Program-made: the position numbers and the translations under genes
DNA from: Bacillota bacterium
GTDB taxonomy: Bacteria > Bacillota > Clostridia > Acetivibrionales > DSM-1351
Assembly: GCA_023392075.1 (NCBI GenBank)
Contig: JAEVZU010000262.1
Location: 1-50,391 of the forward strand
Length of the DNA stretch: 50,391 nucleotides
Direction of reading: 5' to 3'
In this document: positions 26,891 to 34,947 of the stretch, piece by piece
How the letters are laid out: every line of letters begins with the position of its first letter
How positions within the stretch are numbered: position 1 is the stretch's first letter
The notes under the pieces: generated by a model
The model's database searches: none
Seen by the model: the letters and a program-made list of their open reading frames with translations, nothing else
Told to the model about the DNA's origin: nothing

Positions 26891-28072
26891 ATGAGTTTTA
26901 AAAAAGTAATTTCAATTTTTATGGTTTTAACTTTTGTATTGTCAATTTTATGCACCAATGCTTTTGCAGAAAGTGACAGTACCAGCAGTATTAGTACTTT
27001 TCAAGTGAATCAAAATAAGTCACTTGAAAGCTATCAGTTTGTTAGAGATAATCTCTCGAAAAAGTATTTAAAAGCTACTCCGGATTATTATGCAGGCTCA
27101 TATCTAGATTCAGAAGGTAATTTAGTATTCAATTTAGCTAATAGTGATGGTAAGGAGATTAAAGACTTATTAGAAAATTCTAATATTGATTCCACTAAAA
27201 TTAAATTTAACAATGTTAAATATTCTTTATCTTATCTTGAAGGAGTTCTATCTATTCTAAAAGAAAGTATGGTTAATCTAGGCATTAGCGCAACGGAATT
27301 AGATGAACAAAATAATAAAATATACATATATTTAGATTCCTTAGATAAAGAAAAAATTAATAAGATTAATAATATTTTGAAGATCTCAGATATGATAGAA
27401 TTCAAAAAACAAGAATTAGTAATAAAATCCACCGCCACAACCACAGTAAAAAATGGAACAAGTGTAACTGTTAACGGTTATGGTGCTACAATTGGTTTTG
27501 CTGCAAAAGAAACTTCAACTGGCAAAATAGGATTTGTTATACCTGGGCATATGAAGTTTGTAGCGTCAGTTGGGGACACAGTAAAGTATAATGGTAGTAA
27601 TATGGGTAAAATATCCAATATGATCTTTAGTGGGGGTACTGATGCATGTTTTGTAACAAGAAATGATACAACATGGAAAGCAACAAAATCTTTTATGAAT
27701 GGTGATGCTTGGAGTTCTTTTTATACATTAGGATATACTTATCCGCAGAACACTGCAATAACTGCATATGAAGGTGTTTCTGGAAAACAAACAGGAGTTA
27801 TATTATCAAATGATTTTAGTTACACTTATGGTGGTACAACATTAACTAGTATGTGCAAATCCAGTTACAAGGCAATTGAGGGTGATAGTGGAGGAGCTGT
27901 TTGTACTCAAAATAGTGCTTCTCCAAATGATAATACTCTTAAATGTATCACTGGAATGCAAAGTGCAAGTGCTTTAAATAGTGATGGAAGTTGGGGTACT
28001 GGTTGCTATAGTATCTTTAGTAAAATTACAAATATCACTAGTGATTTAGGTGTAAAACCTTATTCTGACTAG
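26891..28072 (+). CDS. Secreted chymotrypsin-like (S1) serine protease with propeptide
   Basis: A 393-residue preproprotein. Signal peptide residues 1-26 (VLTFVLSILCTNAFA, cleavage after AFA). A propeptide of about 155 residues follows, with a DEQNNKIYIYLDSLDKEKIN segment like alpha-lytic-protease pro-domains. The mature domain begins near residue 185 with the triad H220 (VIPGHMKF), D251 (GGTDACF) and S333 (EGDSGGAV). Cysteines at 253, 322, 338, 352 and 372 may form disulphides. It acts outside the cell. GAAAGGGG precedes the ATG. The AT-rich composition and flanking repeats suggest acquisition. Confidence 0.88.
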   Translation: MSFKKVISIFMVLTFVLSILCTNAFAESDSTSSISTFQVNQNKSLESYQFVRDNLSKKYLKATPDYYAGSYLDSEGNLVFNLANSDGKEIKDLLENSNIDSTKIKFNNVKYSLSYLEGVLSILKESMVNLGISATELDEQNNKIYIYLDSLDKEKINKINNILKISDMIEFKKQELVIKSTATTTVKNGTSVTVNGYGATIGFAAKETSTGKIGFVIPGHMKFVASVGDTVKYNGSNMGKISNMIFSGGTDACFVTRNDTTWKATKSFMNGDAWSSFYTLGYTYPQNTAITAYEGVSGKQTGVILSNDFSYTYGGTTLTSMCKSSYKAIEGDSGGAVCTQNSASPNDNTLKCITGMQSASALNSDGSWGTGCYSIFSKITNITSDLGVKPYSD

Positions 28073-28127
28073 TCTATTTACAGATAGAAAAATTAATAAT
28101 AAAAGTAATAAGAATATGAATTAAACT

Positions 28128-28170
28128 TAAAGGGATTCAGCATAAGTAAAACACTTGCTGAATCCCTTTA
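28128..28170 (+). terminator. Strong stem-loop terminator after the protease gene
   Basis: TAAAGGGATTCAGCA (28128-28142) pairs perfectly over 15 bases with TGCTGAATCCCTTTA (28156-28170), 56 bases after the protease stop. Confidence 0.75.
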
Positions 28171-28200
28171 TTGTAAAAACAGCTATTTCGTGTAATTTAT

Positions 28201-28240
28201 AAAAAAAATAACTCTTAACATTGGTTAGAGTTATTTTTTT
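28201..28240. terminator. Bidirectional rho-independent terminator
   Basis: AAAAAAATAACTCT (28201-28214) and AGAGTTATTTTTTT (28227-28240) form a perfect stem with A- and T-runs on both sides. Confidence 0.8.
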
Positions 28241-28439
28241 AATACTTTTTATGTACTTTCCTTAGCTATCCTGTGTAATTAAGATATTAAGTGGTTTTTT
28301 TATTGTTGTAATATGCTGTTCGTATTTATTAGGATGTCTACTTTCATCAAACAAAATACGCGATATTTTTTTCGTATCCTGTACACCACTTATTCCAATG
28401 GGTTACAGGATTTTGTATTCTCCAACTGTCAAACTCGGG

Positions 28440-28467
28440 AGAGTATCATATATAAGAAAAATTTTCA
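28440..28467. repeat. Right direct repeat flanking the protease island
   Basis: Starts GAGTATCATATAT and matches 25837-25864 with two differences. It has no gene to drive on the minus strand, so it looks like a duplicate of the leuS promoter stretch. Confidence 0.6.
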
Positions 28468-28501
28468 TCAGCTTGTTTATTGAATTATGTATGGGAGCAA
28501 T

Positions 28502-28530
28502 ACAAATATGAGATATGGCTCCATATTTGT
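28502..28530 (-). terminator. Hairpin downstream of the rfbAB operon
   Basis: ACAAATATG (28502-28510) and CATATTTGT (28522-28530) pair perfectly, just past the rfbB stop on the minus strand. There is no long U-run, so the efficiency is uncertain. Confidence 0.45.
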
Positions 28531-28556
28531 AATACCCCCTCGTGAAATTTTAATAT

Positions 28557-29540
28557 CTAAGCTTCCCACCAGGATTGATTTTCCTTATACCATAAAACTG
28601 TTTCAAGAAGACCTTCCTTCAATTTATATTTGCTGGAAAAGCCCAGTTCGTTTTTTGCCTTGGTGCTGTCTATTGCATAGCGGTTATCATGTCCTAATCT
28701 GTCACTGACATATATATAAGAGCCTTGTGATTTGCCAAGAATATCAAGAATCATCCGCGCCATATCGGTATTGGAAACTTCTTCGCCACTGCCGATATTA
28801 TAAACTTCTCCGGCTGAACCTGAAAACAATGCTTTGATAATTGCTTCCGAGTGATCGGACACGTGAATCCATTCCCTTACATTGGAACCATTTCCGTATA
28901 TGGGTATGGGCTCATTATTAAGAGCTTTTGAAATGCAGGTTGGAATAAATTTCTCCTTGTACTGGTTAGGGCCGTAGTTATTGCAACAACGGGTTATGAT
29001 TACCGGTAATCCATAAGTTTTGTAAAAAGACCTTACCAGTAAATCAGCACCTGCTTTAGAAGCAGAATACGGGCTGTTGGGCAATAAATCCGAACTCTCT
29101 GTGAAAAAACCGGTATTGTTTTCCAGACTGCCGTAAACCTCATCTGTAGAAATTTGAAGAAGCCGCTTTTGGGCATAATTGTTTTTACTCCAGAAGTTAT
29201 GAGTACATTCCAGTATATTTAATGTTCCAATCAAATTCGTCTGACCAAAAATGAGCGGATCACTGATGCTTCTGTCAACATGGGACTCAGCCGCAAAATT
29301 GATTATATAGTCCGGATTATATTCGTGCAATGTTTTATTAAATTGTATACTATCACATATATCACCTTTAACAAAGTGATAGTTCGGCAGTTCTGCCACT
29401 TCCTTCAAATTTTCAAGATTACCTGCATAAGTGAGTTTGTCATAATTTACAACAACAAAATCTTTGTATGCATTCATAAAATACTTTATGAAGTTACTAC
29501 CGATAAAACCTGCTCCGCCTGTAACCAGTAAAACTTTCAT
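28557..29540 (-). CDS. rfbB: dTDP-glucose 4,6-dehydratase
   Basis: A 327-residue extended SDR. The NAD site is VTGGAGFIGSNFIKYF near the N-terminus, then NFAAESHVDRSISDP, ISTDEVYGSL, the catalytic YSASKAGADLLVRSF, and ITRCCNNYGPNQ. These are RfbB signatures. It converts dTDP-glucose to dTDP-4-keto-6-deoxyglucose, the branch point to rhamnose and amino-deoxy sugars. AAGGAGG precedes the ATG. It follows rfbA by 36 bases in the same operon. No rfbC or rfbD is present in the window, which points to use by the aminotransferase across the divergent promoter. Confidence 0.96.
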   Translation of the reverse strand: MKVLLVTGGAGFIGSNFIKYFMNAYKDFVVVNYDKLTYAGNLENLKEVAELPNYHFVKGDICDSIQFNKTLHEYNPDYIINFAAESHVDRSISDPLIFGQTNLIGTLNILECTHNFWSKNNYAQKRLLQISTDEVYGSLENNTGFFTESSDLLPNSPYSASKAGADLLVRSFYKTYGLPVIITRCCNNYGPNQYKEKFIPTCISKALNNEPIPIYGNGSNVREWIHVSDHSEAIIKALFSGSAGEVYNIGSGEEVSNTDMARMILDILGKSQGSYIYVSDRLGHDNRYAIDSTKAKNELGFSSKYKLKEGLLETVLWYKENQSWWEA

Positions 29541-29576
29541 AATAAAACCACCTCCTTGATTTTTGTATGATTTGGT

Positions 29577-30638
29577 CTATAGATATAGTTCACTGCAGTC
29601 ACCTATAAGAAATGAGTTGGAAAAGGGTCTATTACCTGCAGATCTGATGGATACGTTTTTTCCGATCAAGCTGCCGCTGATTCTCTTGGTGATACCTTCC
29701 AATTGCGCATTCTCCAGGATAATGCAATTATCAACCTCACAGTTGTTAATGACAACACCTTTTCCTATGGAAGAATAAGGTCCTACATAGCTGTTGGTGA
29801 TAACCGCGTCCTCATCAATTGCAGCAGGACCTGCAATGATGCTGTTTTTTATATTGGCACTTTTACTGATTGATAACCTTCCCATATAAACTGCATTATC
29901 TTTTGGTAAAGCCTGGTTAAGCGTATCAATTTCATCGAGAATTAACCGGTTGGCGTCCAAAATATCCTGTAGTTTTCCGGTATCCTTCCACCACCCTTGT
30001 AAAATCTCAAAAGTAACATTTCCGCCCGTACACAGAAGTTCCTGGATGGCATCGGTAATTTCCAGTTCACCTCTTGATGAAGGGGAGGTATTGTCAATTG
30101 CTTTAAAAATGTTCTTATTAAAGATATATACTCCGGTTATTATTAAGTCGCTGATAAATTCCTTGGGTTTTTCAACCAGTTTGATGATACGATTCTTTTC
30201 TACTACAGCAACTCCATATTGTGACGGATTTTCCACTTTATACAGCATAATGGCAGAATCGGCGTTATTGGTATGAAAATTCTTAATTATAGAGTCCAGA
30301 GAGACATTAAACGCATTGTCTCCCAAAATCATTATAAAATCTTCATCCCCAATGAAATCCCGGGCAGTTTTAACTGCATGGGCAAGACCCAATGGAAGAG
30401 GCTGAGGAATATAGCTGATATCAACATTCCACCTGTCACCATTGCCAACTGTCCTCATAACTTCTTCACTTGTGTCTCCAACGATAATACCAATTTTGTT
30501 TATGCCTGCTTTTACTACTTTTTCAATTATATGAAATAGTATGGGTTTATTGGCCAGAGGCAGCAGCTGTTTGGCGTTCGTAAAGGTCAATGGCCTTAAA
30601 CGGGTTCCGGTACCGCCGCTTAATATTAATGCTTTCAC
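29577..30638 (-). CDS. rfbA: Glucose-1-phosphate thymidylyltransferase (long form)
   Basis: A 353-residue sugar nucleotidyltransferase. It starts MKALILSGGTGTRLRPLT with the nucleotide-binding loop, has ANKPILFHIIEKVVKAGI, PLGLAHAVKTARDFI, LGDNAFN and VEKPKEF, and ends in a left-handed beta-helix with isoleucine-patch repeats (VITNSYVGPYSSIGKGVVIN). The C-terminal helix makes it the long StrD/RmlA2-like form. It forms dTDP-glucose from dTTP and glucose-1-phosphate. GTG start with AAGGAGTG upstream. First gene of the rfbA-rfbB operon, divergent from the GT2 gene at 30785. Confidence 0.95.
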   Translation of the reverse strand: MKALILSGGTGTRLRPLTFTNAKQLLPLANKPILFHIIEKVVKAGINKIGIIVGDTSEEVMRTVGNGDRWNVDISYIPQPLPLGLAHAVKTARDFIGDEDFIMILGDNAFNVSLDSIIKNFHTNNADSAIMLYKVENPSQYGVAVVEKNRIIKLVEKPKEFISDLIITGVYIFNKNIFKAIDNTSPSSRGELEITDAIQELLCTGGNVTFEILQGWWKDTGKLQDILDANRLILDEIDTLNQALPKDNAVYMGRLSISKSANIKNSIIAGPAAIDEDAVITNSYVGPYSSIGKGVVINNCEVDNCIILENAQLEGITKRISGSLIGKNVSIRSAGNRPFSNSFLIGDCSELYL

Positions 30639-30784
30639 AGTATCACTCCTTGGTTTTTATATTTACATAATATTTAAATGGTAATTAATATGTGCTAAGA
30701 AACTAATGACACAGGTAACATATTTTAGTGGGCAACATATTATGTAAATAAGTTTATAACTAAAAGAGAAAGGGATAATTTTTT

Positions 30785-31684
30785 ATGATACCTCCTGCAA
30801 TAAGTTATGTTACCTTTAACCGTTTAGGCTTAACGGTAAGGAATTTGGCTTCCATACTACAATCTACTGATGATTTTGAAATGCACATAGTAGATAACGG
30901 TTCAATTGACGGAACCTGGGAATACATTCAGAGCCTGAAGGATAAAAGAATAAAATCAAAAACGAGTGTTGCGGTAAACGCAGGACAGATTTACGGAATA
31001 AATTTAAATCTTATGAGAAGAAAACCCGAGCAATATTTTATTACTGTAGACAATGACGTATATATTGAAACAAAAGACTGGATTTCACGGTTTATGAAAG
31101 TATTTAATACATTTCCTGAAGTAGGATTGCTGGGGGTTGTCAAAGGCGATCCGTACCCGGTGTTTTATCCTCCGGTCATTCTGAAGTCGCGGGCCGGGGT
31201 ACAATATCTGGAATTAATGCATTCCACTCCTGAGCTGGGATGGGATTTTGTGCCCGGGTGCTGCCAATGCCTGAGACCGGAGCTCATTGACCAATTGGGC
31301 TATTGGAGTGAGGAGAATTATGCCGGTGAAGAGGAAATCTCCCTCAGGGTAAACAATTACTCATCCTTCCAGGCAGGCTTTGTTCCCGAGATAAGTATAA
31401 AAATGCCCCAAACGTTGGATTGCGCCCAGTGCCAGTTTAATAGCGGCTGCACGCTGAACAGGCCTGGTGAGACCTGCTTTTCAATTTATAAGAAGAGATA
31501 TTTTAATGATGCATTTAAAAATAAATTTAAATGGAAATTTGAAGAGACTGTAAAAGATATGCGGAATGGCAAACGGCAGGTCTATTGTGCCTCATCCCTG
31601 GATGCTGATTCAGTTGAAGATCATGCATTTATATTGGAGTGGGCTCTGGATAACTTCAAATTCTTCATTGACAATACTAAATAA
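30785..31684 (+). CDS. GT2-type glycosyltransferase with C-terminal Cys4 motif (copy A)
   Basis: A 299-residue protein. A Rossmann-like GT-A start (AISYVTFNRLGLTVRNLASI, HIVDNGSIDGTW), then a DxD motif at 89-91 (TVDNDVY) for metal and nucleotide-sugar binding, and GCCQCLRPELIDQLGYWSEE as acceptor-side region. Near the C-terminus four cysteines at 213, 216, 222 and 231 form C-x2-C-x5-C-x8-C, the same spacing as in its paralogue at 33653. No membrane helix. It probably adds a sugar to a cell-surface glycan or protein in the cytosol; donor unknown. AAAGGGA precedes the ATG. First gene of an operon with the aminotransferase and acyltransferase. Confidence 0.85.
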   Translation: MIPPAISYVTFNRLGLTVRNLASILQSTDDFEMHIVDNGSIDGTWEYIQSLKDKRIKSKTSVAVNAGQIYGINLNLMRRKPEQYFITVDNDVYIETKDWISRFMKVFNTFPEVGLLGVVKGDPYPVFYPPVILKSRAGVQYLELMHSTPELGWDFVPGCCQCLRPELIDQLGYWSEENYAGEEEISLRVNNYSSFQAGFVPEISIKMPQTLDCAQCQFNSGCTLNRPGETCFSIYKKRYFNDAFKNKFKWKFEETVKDMRNGKRQVYCASSLDADSVEDHAFILEWALDNFKFFIDNTK

Positions 31685-31733
31685 TGTATCATGTGCCCAA
31701 ATTACTGAGAACACAAGGTGGTGTAGAAATAAC

Positions 31734-32861
31734 ATGATAGAACCATTTAAGGAGCCTGTTTTTATTACCAGGCCTTTACTTCCTGAGATAGAAGAACTTT
31801 CGGTAATGCTGGAATCCATATGGGAAAGCAATCAGCTGAGTAACAATGGTAACATGGTAAAGCAGCTTGAACGGGAACTCGGCGGTTATCTTGGTTCTGA
31901 TCAGCTTTCGGTTTTTTCAAACGGAACCGTTGCATTGCAGATAGCCTGCAGAGCATTAAGATTGTCAGGAGAAGTAATAACAACTCCCTTTACATTTGCA
32001 GCCACAGTTCATTCATTGATGTGGAGCAATATAAAACCTGTTTTTTGCGACATTGAAGAGGAAACGTTCAATATAAACCCTGATTGTATTGAAGCTTTGA
32101 TTACAGAGAATACAACGGCAATTTTACCCGTTCATGTGTTCGGGAGGCCCTGTAATGTAGAAAAAATTCAAAAAATCGCCGATAAATACGGCCTGAAGGT
32201 TCTGTATGATGCTGCGCACGCATTTGGAGTAAAAATTGACGAAAAGCCCATTTCAGCTTTTGGTGATGTGTCCATGTTCAGTTTTCATGCGACAAAAATA
32301 TATCATACAATTGAGGGTGGTGCGTTAACCTTTAATTCCCCATATTTAAAGGAGCGTGCCGATTCACTGAGAAACTTCGGAATACGGGATACCGGCGCGG
32401 TTATGGAACCCGGGACCAACGGCAAATTGAATGAGGTTCAGGCAGCGGTTGGAATTTTATTGCTCAAAAGAGTTGAGGCTGAAATCGAAGGAAGAAAAAA
32501 GGTTACCGGGTTATACCGGAATTATCTTGATAACATCCCGGGTATTACGGTCAGCAGTGACGTGGATGGTGTTACACATAATTACCCGTACTTTGTTATC
32601 AGGGTTGACAAGGATAGATACGGTTTATCCTGCGATGAAGTTTTTTTGAAATTAAAAGAATATAATGTGATTTCGCGAAGGTATTTCCATCCGCTTTGCA
32701 GCAATTTTCAATGCTACAGGGATATTCCCACCGCGGCAGCCTCAAGGCTTCCCATAGCCAACAAGGTTGCCGATACGGTACTTTCCCTTCCGCTGCACGG
32801 AAGATTGGACGCTGATCATGTGGAAAAAATCTGCGATATTATCAAAGGTATAAGGCCATGA
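31734..32861 (+). CDS. DegT/DnrJ/EryC1/StrS aminotransferase, VioA-like
   Basis: A 375-residue PLP-dependent sugar aminotransferase. Visible features: ESIWESNQLSNNGNMVKQLE start, SVFSNGTVALQIACRALRL, ITTPFTFAATVHSLMW, VLYDAAHAFGV, and the PLP-lysine in FSFHATKIYHTIEGGAL. The sequence layout matches sugar 4-aminotransferases of the VioA kind that act on dTDP-4-keto-6-deoxyglucose, which RfbB next door makes. Sugar position (3 or 4) is inferred. Start ATG 31734 has GGTGGTG upstream; the longer frame overlaps the GT2 gene. Its stop overlaps the next start in ATGA. Confidence 0.9.
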   Translation: MIEPFKEPVFITRPLLPEIEELSVMLESIWESNQLSNNGNMVKQLERELGGYLGSDQLSVFSNGTVALQIACRALRLSGEVITTPFTFAATVHSLMWSNIKPVFCDIEEETFNINPDCIEALITENTTAILPVHVFGRPCNVEKIQKIADKYGLKVLYDAAHAFGVKIDEKPISAFGDVSMFSFHATKIYHTIEGGALTFNSPYLKERADSLRNFGIRDTGAVMEPGTNGKLNEVQAAVGILLLKRVEAEIEGRKKVTGLYRNYLDNIPGITVSSDVDGVTHNYPYFVIRVDKDRYGLSCDEVFLKLKEYNVISRRYFHPLCSNFQCYRDIPTAAASRLPIANKVADTVLSLPLHGRLDADHVEKICDIIKGIRP

Positions 32862-33529
32862 AAGATATAGTTATAATAGGAGCAGGAAATTTTGGCAGAG
32901 AAGTGGCACAACTAATAGATGACATTAACATGGATAAAAAAACCTGGAATCTCCTGGGCTATTTGGATGAAACGGTGGAGAAACACGGGACGACTATAAA
33001 TTCAAACCAGGTATTGGGAGGCTTTGAGTGGCTGGAGAAAAATGCGGCAGACAAAGTAGCTGCAATATGTGCTATAGGAAATCCTAGGGCCAAATATTCA
33101 ATTATTAAAAAAATATCCGGATATGGCCTGAATTTTGTAAACTTAATACACCAAAATGCTAAAATCAGCAATTTTGTTGAGATGGGGTATGGAAATGTTA
33201 TTTGCTGTAATTCCTTTATATCTGTAAATATAAAAATCGGAAATCATGTATCTATAAATCCCGGCTGCGGGATTGGGCATGATGTGGTTATAGGTGATTT
33301 CTCTTCGTTGTACTGGAATGTTACTCTGTCAGGAAATGTGAGTATAGGTGATGGTTGTGAAATAGGCTCAAAAGCCGACATTATTCCCCAAAGAAGTGTC
33401 GGCAGCTGGAGCGTCATAGGAGCAGGGGCGGTAGTAACTAAAGATATTCCTGATAATTGTACTGCTGTTGGAGTACCTGCAAAACCCGTAAAATTTCATC
33501 AACCTGCAATAGCGGTCAGTAACACCTGA
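32858..33529 (+). CDS. NeuD/PglD/VioB-like sugar N-acyltransferase
   Basis: A 223-residue protein. An N-terminal Rossmann half (IVIIGAGNFGREVAQLI) is followed by a left-handed beta-helix with hexapeptide repeats (GCGIGHDVVIGDFS, NVSIGDGCEIGSKADI, VIGAGAVVTKDIPDN). The His in the GIGHD stretch is the likely catalytic base in this family. VioB and PglD acetylate 4-amino-dideoxy nucleotide sugars; the adjacent VioA-like gene makes such a substrate. Translational coupling through the four-base overlap supports a joint pathway step. Confidence 0.88.
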   Translation: MKDIVIIGAGNFGREVAQLIDDINMDKKTWNLLGYLDETVEKHGTTINSNQVLGGFEWLEKNAADKVAAICAIGNPRAKYSIIKKISGYGLNFVNLIHQNAKISNFVEMGYGNVICCNSFISVNIKIGNHVSINPGCGIGHDVVIGDFSSLYWNVTLSGNVSIGDGCEIGSKADIIPQRSVGSWSVIGAGAVVTKDIPDNCTAVGVPAKPVKFHQPAIAVSNT

Positions 33530-33542
33530 AAGTCACATATTG

Positions 33543-33610
33543 CCGACGGTTAAATTCCTGCAAAAATTCCCCTCGCCGGGCAATATACGGTTTAGCTGTT
33601 ACAGACCACT
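33543..33610 (+). repeat. Dispersed stem-loop repeat, short copy
   Basis: CCGACGGTTAAATTCCTGC then a 54-base core shared with 42528-42579, ending in TTTAGCTGTTACAGACCACT. ATATTGCC before it can pair with GGCAATAT inside. It lies between the acyltransferase and the second GT2 gene. It looks like a deletion form of the longer copy at 42451. Confidence 0.7.
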
Positions 33611-33652
33611 GGATTAGCATTAACACAAAATATATAGAAGGGAATTGAAAAT

Positions 33653-34690
33653 ATGAATGAATCAATAGTAAACGAAAGCGTCCCTAGTTTTACCGAAACA
33701 GTAAAGGAGTTTACACGGAACCTGCTCAACAAAAGTCATGAAGGAAGTGAAACTCACAGAAAAGCAGAAAATAATCCACCTTTATTTATAAACTATGTTA
33801 CGCTGAATCGTTTAGGCCTTACAAAAAGGAATCTGTCAAGGATTCTTGAATCCGAGGAAGACTTTGAGCTGCATATAATCGACAGCAATTCCAAGGACAA
33901 TACCTGGGATTATATCCAAAGCCTTGAAGACAAACGTATAAAATCTAAAACGAGATTCGAGCTGAATCAGGGTCCGATTTATCCTTTAAACCTCGGTCTT
34001 ACCAAAAGAAGGCCAAATCAGTATTTTATGACTATCGACAGTGATGTCTATATTAAGACTGACAACTGGATATCAAGGTTCATGGAAGTATTTAAGGCAT
34101 TTCCTAAAGTAGGGGTTCTGGGAGTAATGAGGGATGAGCCCTATCCAAGATATATGCCTCCTGTTGTACCAAGGGTTAAAGGAGACATAAACTATCTTGA
34201 ACTAAAAAACGCGGCTGTAGGGGTTGAATTGGACTTCGTACCTGGACAGCTCCAATGCCTGAGGCCTGAGCTAATTGATGAAATAGGATATTGGTCGGAA
34301 GAAAATGGCTACGGTGATGCTGAACTATCTCCCAGAGTACATCATTACACTTCGTTTAAGGTTGGATATCTGACTACGGTCGAAATCGATATGAAACAGT
34401 TTATCGGGTGTGATGAATGTCAGGCCAGAGAAATTTGTAAGCTTAGCAGGAGTGTCAATACATGTTTTCTGCTGAGTAAAAGAGCTAATTATAATGAATC
34501 TTTTGTTAAAAGGAACGGGTGGAAATATACTGAGACATTCAAGGATCTTGAGGAAGGTAAGAGAACGGCCTATTGTGCCTCTATGCTTGATCCGGAATCC
34601 ACTAAGAATCATGTATATAATGAGAGATGGGCTAAAGAAAATTTTGATTACTATATCAGAAACTCCAATAATTATGGTGAGATAAAATAA
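33653..34690 (+). CDS. GT2-type glycosyltransferase with C-terminal Cys4 motif (copy B)
   Basis: A 345-residue paralogue of the protein at 30785, with about 40 extra N-terminal residues. It shares FINYVTLNRLGLTKRNLSRI, DNTWDYIQSLEDKRIKSKT, a DxD at 129-131 (TIDSDVY) and QCLRPELIDEIGYWSEE. The four cysteines are at 253, 256, 262 and 271, again C-x2-C-x5-C-x8-C. Strong identity in the fold and divergence in the acceptor region suggest a duplicated pair using different acceptors or positions. GAAGGGA precedes the ATG. Cytosolic. Confidence 0.85.
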   Translation: MNESIVNESVPSFTETVKEFTRNLLNKSHEGSETHRKAENNPPLFINYVTLNRLGLTKRNLSRILESEEDFELHIIDSNSKDNTWDYIQSLEDKRIKSKTRFELNQGPIYPLNLGLTKRRPNQYFMTIDSDVYIKTDNWISRFMEVFKAFPKVGVLGVMRDEPYPRYMPPVVPRVKGDINYLELKNAAVGVELDFVPGQLQCLRPELIDEIGYWSEENGYGDAELSPRVHHYTSFKVGYLTTVEIDMKQFIGCDECQAREICKLSRSVNTCFLLSKRANYNESFVKRNGWKYTETFKDLEEGKRTAYCASMLDPESTKNHVYNERWAKENFDYYIRNSNNYGEIK

Positions 34691-34714
34691 TAGTACCGTA
34701 AAAAATTATACAAG

Positions 34715-34750
34715 GCAGCTCAATGGACTTTTTTGACCCGGTTGAGCTGC
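34715..34750 (+). terminator. Stem-loop after the second GT2 gene
   Basis: GCAGCTCAA (34715-34723) and TTGAGCTGC (34742-34750) pair perfectly; the following T-run is weak. Confidence 0.55.
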
Positions 34751-34775
34751 TGTTAATTTAACGCGTTGTACTAGA

Positions 34776-34892
34776 ATCAACTGGTACGCGAGGACAACTT
34801 CATGAAATAAGATGCACGGTTAAAAACAATTTTCGTAATTGTTTTGGGTGCGTCCTTATTTTATGAAGTTAGTGCGGAAGTTACCAGTTGAT
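34776..34892. repeat. 117-base extended hairpin element
   Basis: ATCAACTGGTA (34776-34786) pairs with TACCAGTTGAT (34882-34892). Inside, AACTTCAT-GAAATAAG pairs with CTTATTT-ATGAAGTT with one bulge, and AAAACAATT pairs with AATTGTTTT around TTCGT. No coding frame. It is either a miniature mobile element, a structured RNA, or a regulatory terminator between the convergent GT2 and response-regulator genes. Confidence 0.7.
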
Positions 34893-34947
34893 GTAAAGAA
34901 TTACATAGGTAAAGCAAAATTTGAATTAAATAGCACAACGCCTTAAA

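Larger units (their letters stand above)
28073..28556. other. Gene-free region between the protease and the rfb genes
   Basis: About 480 AT-rich bases with no supported gene. It contains two terminators (28128-28170 and 28201-28240), the right direct repeat (28440-28467), and a hairpin (28502-28530), each listed separately. Confidence 0.5.
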
